Assembly (NCBI GenBank): GCA_910588745.1
Contig: CAJURK010000082.1
Location: forward strand, 1 to 5,726
Reading direction: 5' to 3'
DNA: 5,726 bases
From: an uncultured Dorea sp.
Lineage (GTDB): Bacteria > Bacillota > Clostridia > Lachnospirales > Lachnospiraceae
Position 1 is the stretch's first letter; the number at the start of each line of letters is the position of its first letter. Position numbers and translations under genes: made by a program. Below are positions 4,953 to 5,726 of the stretch, one piece after another. Under the pieces are notes generated by a model. That model ran no database searches, had not been told where the DNA came from, and saw nothing but the letters and a program-made list of their open reading frames with translations.

Positions 4953-5726
4953 TCATTCCTGCTCCAATTTTCCAGTAAAAAGCTGATAATACATCCCCTT
5001 TTTTTGCCAGCAGGCTGTCATGGCTTCCACGCTCCACAATCCACCCATGACCCAACACCACAATTACATCCGAGTTTTTGATTGTGGAAAGCCTGTGAGC
5101 ATTCACGAATATTGTCCTGCCTTTCATAAGCTGATCCATGCCTTCCTGCACGATTTTTTCTGTCCGGGTGTCAATACTTGAAGTAACTTCATCCAGAATC
5201 AGAACCGGGGGATCAGCCACCGTAACTCTTGCAATCGCCAGGAGCTGGCGCTGTCCCTGGGAAAGGCTTCCGCCGCTGCTCTTCAAAACGGTTTGATACC
5301 CTTCCGGCAGTCTCATAATAAACTCATGGGCATTTGCTGGTTTTGCAGCCCTTATTACTTCTTCCTCCGTAGCATCCAGCTTTCCATAACGAATATTATC
5401 CATTACTGTTCCCGTAAACAGATGTGTCAAAATAGCGGATGGGCAGATGTTCCATGTAACGGAACAGGTCAGCCCTTACTTTTTTTAATATTCCCTGCGA
5501 CACATAAATCATAATGTAGTTATAAGCCCACGTGCAGAACACGCCGACATAATAAACTGCTGCCATCACAAGCAATGCTTTGAAAAGAGGGTACAAATCG
5601 GGCTGTGTCTGATTCACAAATGGCAGAATGTAATCATCAATCAGGTTCCGCATGAACAGAGCGCCAACAGACACGCCAGTGCCGGATCACGACCACTGCC
5701 AACTTCTTCTTTTCTCTATTGCCCTG
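4953..5726 (-). pseudogene. Degraded ABC exporter half-transporter (fused membrane and ATPase domains)
   Basis: These are remnants of one multidrug-exporter-type (MdlB-like) ABC protein, running off the right edge. The membrane-domain part includes MRNLIDDYILPF, a hydrophobic segment near AYNYIMIYVSQGILKKVRADL, and HLPIRYFDT at about 5450-5420. It is followed without a gap by the second half of an ATPase domain: HLFTGTVMDNIRYG, signature LSQGQ (5265-5251), Walker B VLILDE with Asp-Glu at 5193-5188, a D-loop SSID, and the H-loop His in NAHRLST (5097-5095). The rest of the membrane domain, Walker A and the Q-loop Gln are missing, about 330 residues compared with a usual length near 600. The two parts are in different frames. 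Upstream, REKKKLAVVVI (about 5711-5679) is in another frame, separated by an in-frame TGA at 5689-5687. Near the end, one extra base in the A7G4 tract (4995-5005) throws the frame; removing it restores KKGMYYQLFTGKLEQE and a TGA at 4955-4953. The protein cannot work as a transporter. Confidence 0.88.

Noticed and set aside
1..5726. CRISPR array, integrase or recognisable insertion sequence
   Set aside because: No regularly spaced repeats, transposase or recombinase motifs were seen on either strand.

Overview
The window looks like chromosomal DNA of a low-to-mid-GC anaerobic Firmicute, most likely a gut clostridium of the Lachnospiraceae type. This rests on the overall base composition, the strong AAGGAG-type ribosome binding sites, the Gram-positive-style lipoprotein, and a hybrid kinase of a kind common in that group. 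The species cannot be named from the sequence alone.

Layout, left to right. Positions 1-53 hold the 3' three quarters of a plus-strand tRNA-Gly (anticodon CCC), followed by a Rho-independent terminator (60-87). Converging on it from the right is a two-gene minus-strand operon. The first gene is a large membrane-bound hybrid sensor histidine kinase (4117 to 1535). The second is a family-1-type extracellular solute-binding lipoprotein (1538 to 219). The kinase stop and the lipoprotein start overlap as ATGA, so the two are probably translationally coupled. A good sigma-A-type promoter lies about 90-120 bases upstream of the kinase. Its -35 box sits inside a perfect 10-bp palindrome and beside a 7-bp inverted repeat, which makes a candidate operator.

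Upstream of that promoter (about 4260-5726) the DNA is mostly decayed. It holds a headless C-terminal fragment of a membrane-anchored protein (4651 to 4412), a strong long hairpin (4672-4720), a bidirectional terminator-like hairpin (4861-4885), and a wrecked ABC exporter half-transporter (5726 to about 4953). The exporter carries at least three independent lesions: a frameshift near its left-over 5' end, a roughly 1-kb internal deletion whose junction shows short-repeat overlap, and a one-base frameshift just before the original stop.

Working hypothesis: the live part is a sensory module. The lipoprotein captures a ligand, probably a sugar or other small solute, at the outer face of the membrane and presents it to the extracellular domain of the kinase. 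The signal then passes through a phosphorelay. No permease, HPt protein or DNA-binding response regulator is encoded in the window, so the output is unknown. The pairing of a MalE-like lipoprotein with a hybrid kinase, without transport genes, is the best candidate here for a little-described system.
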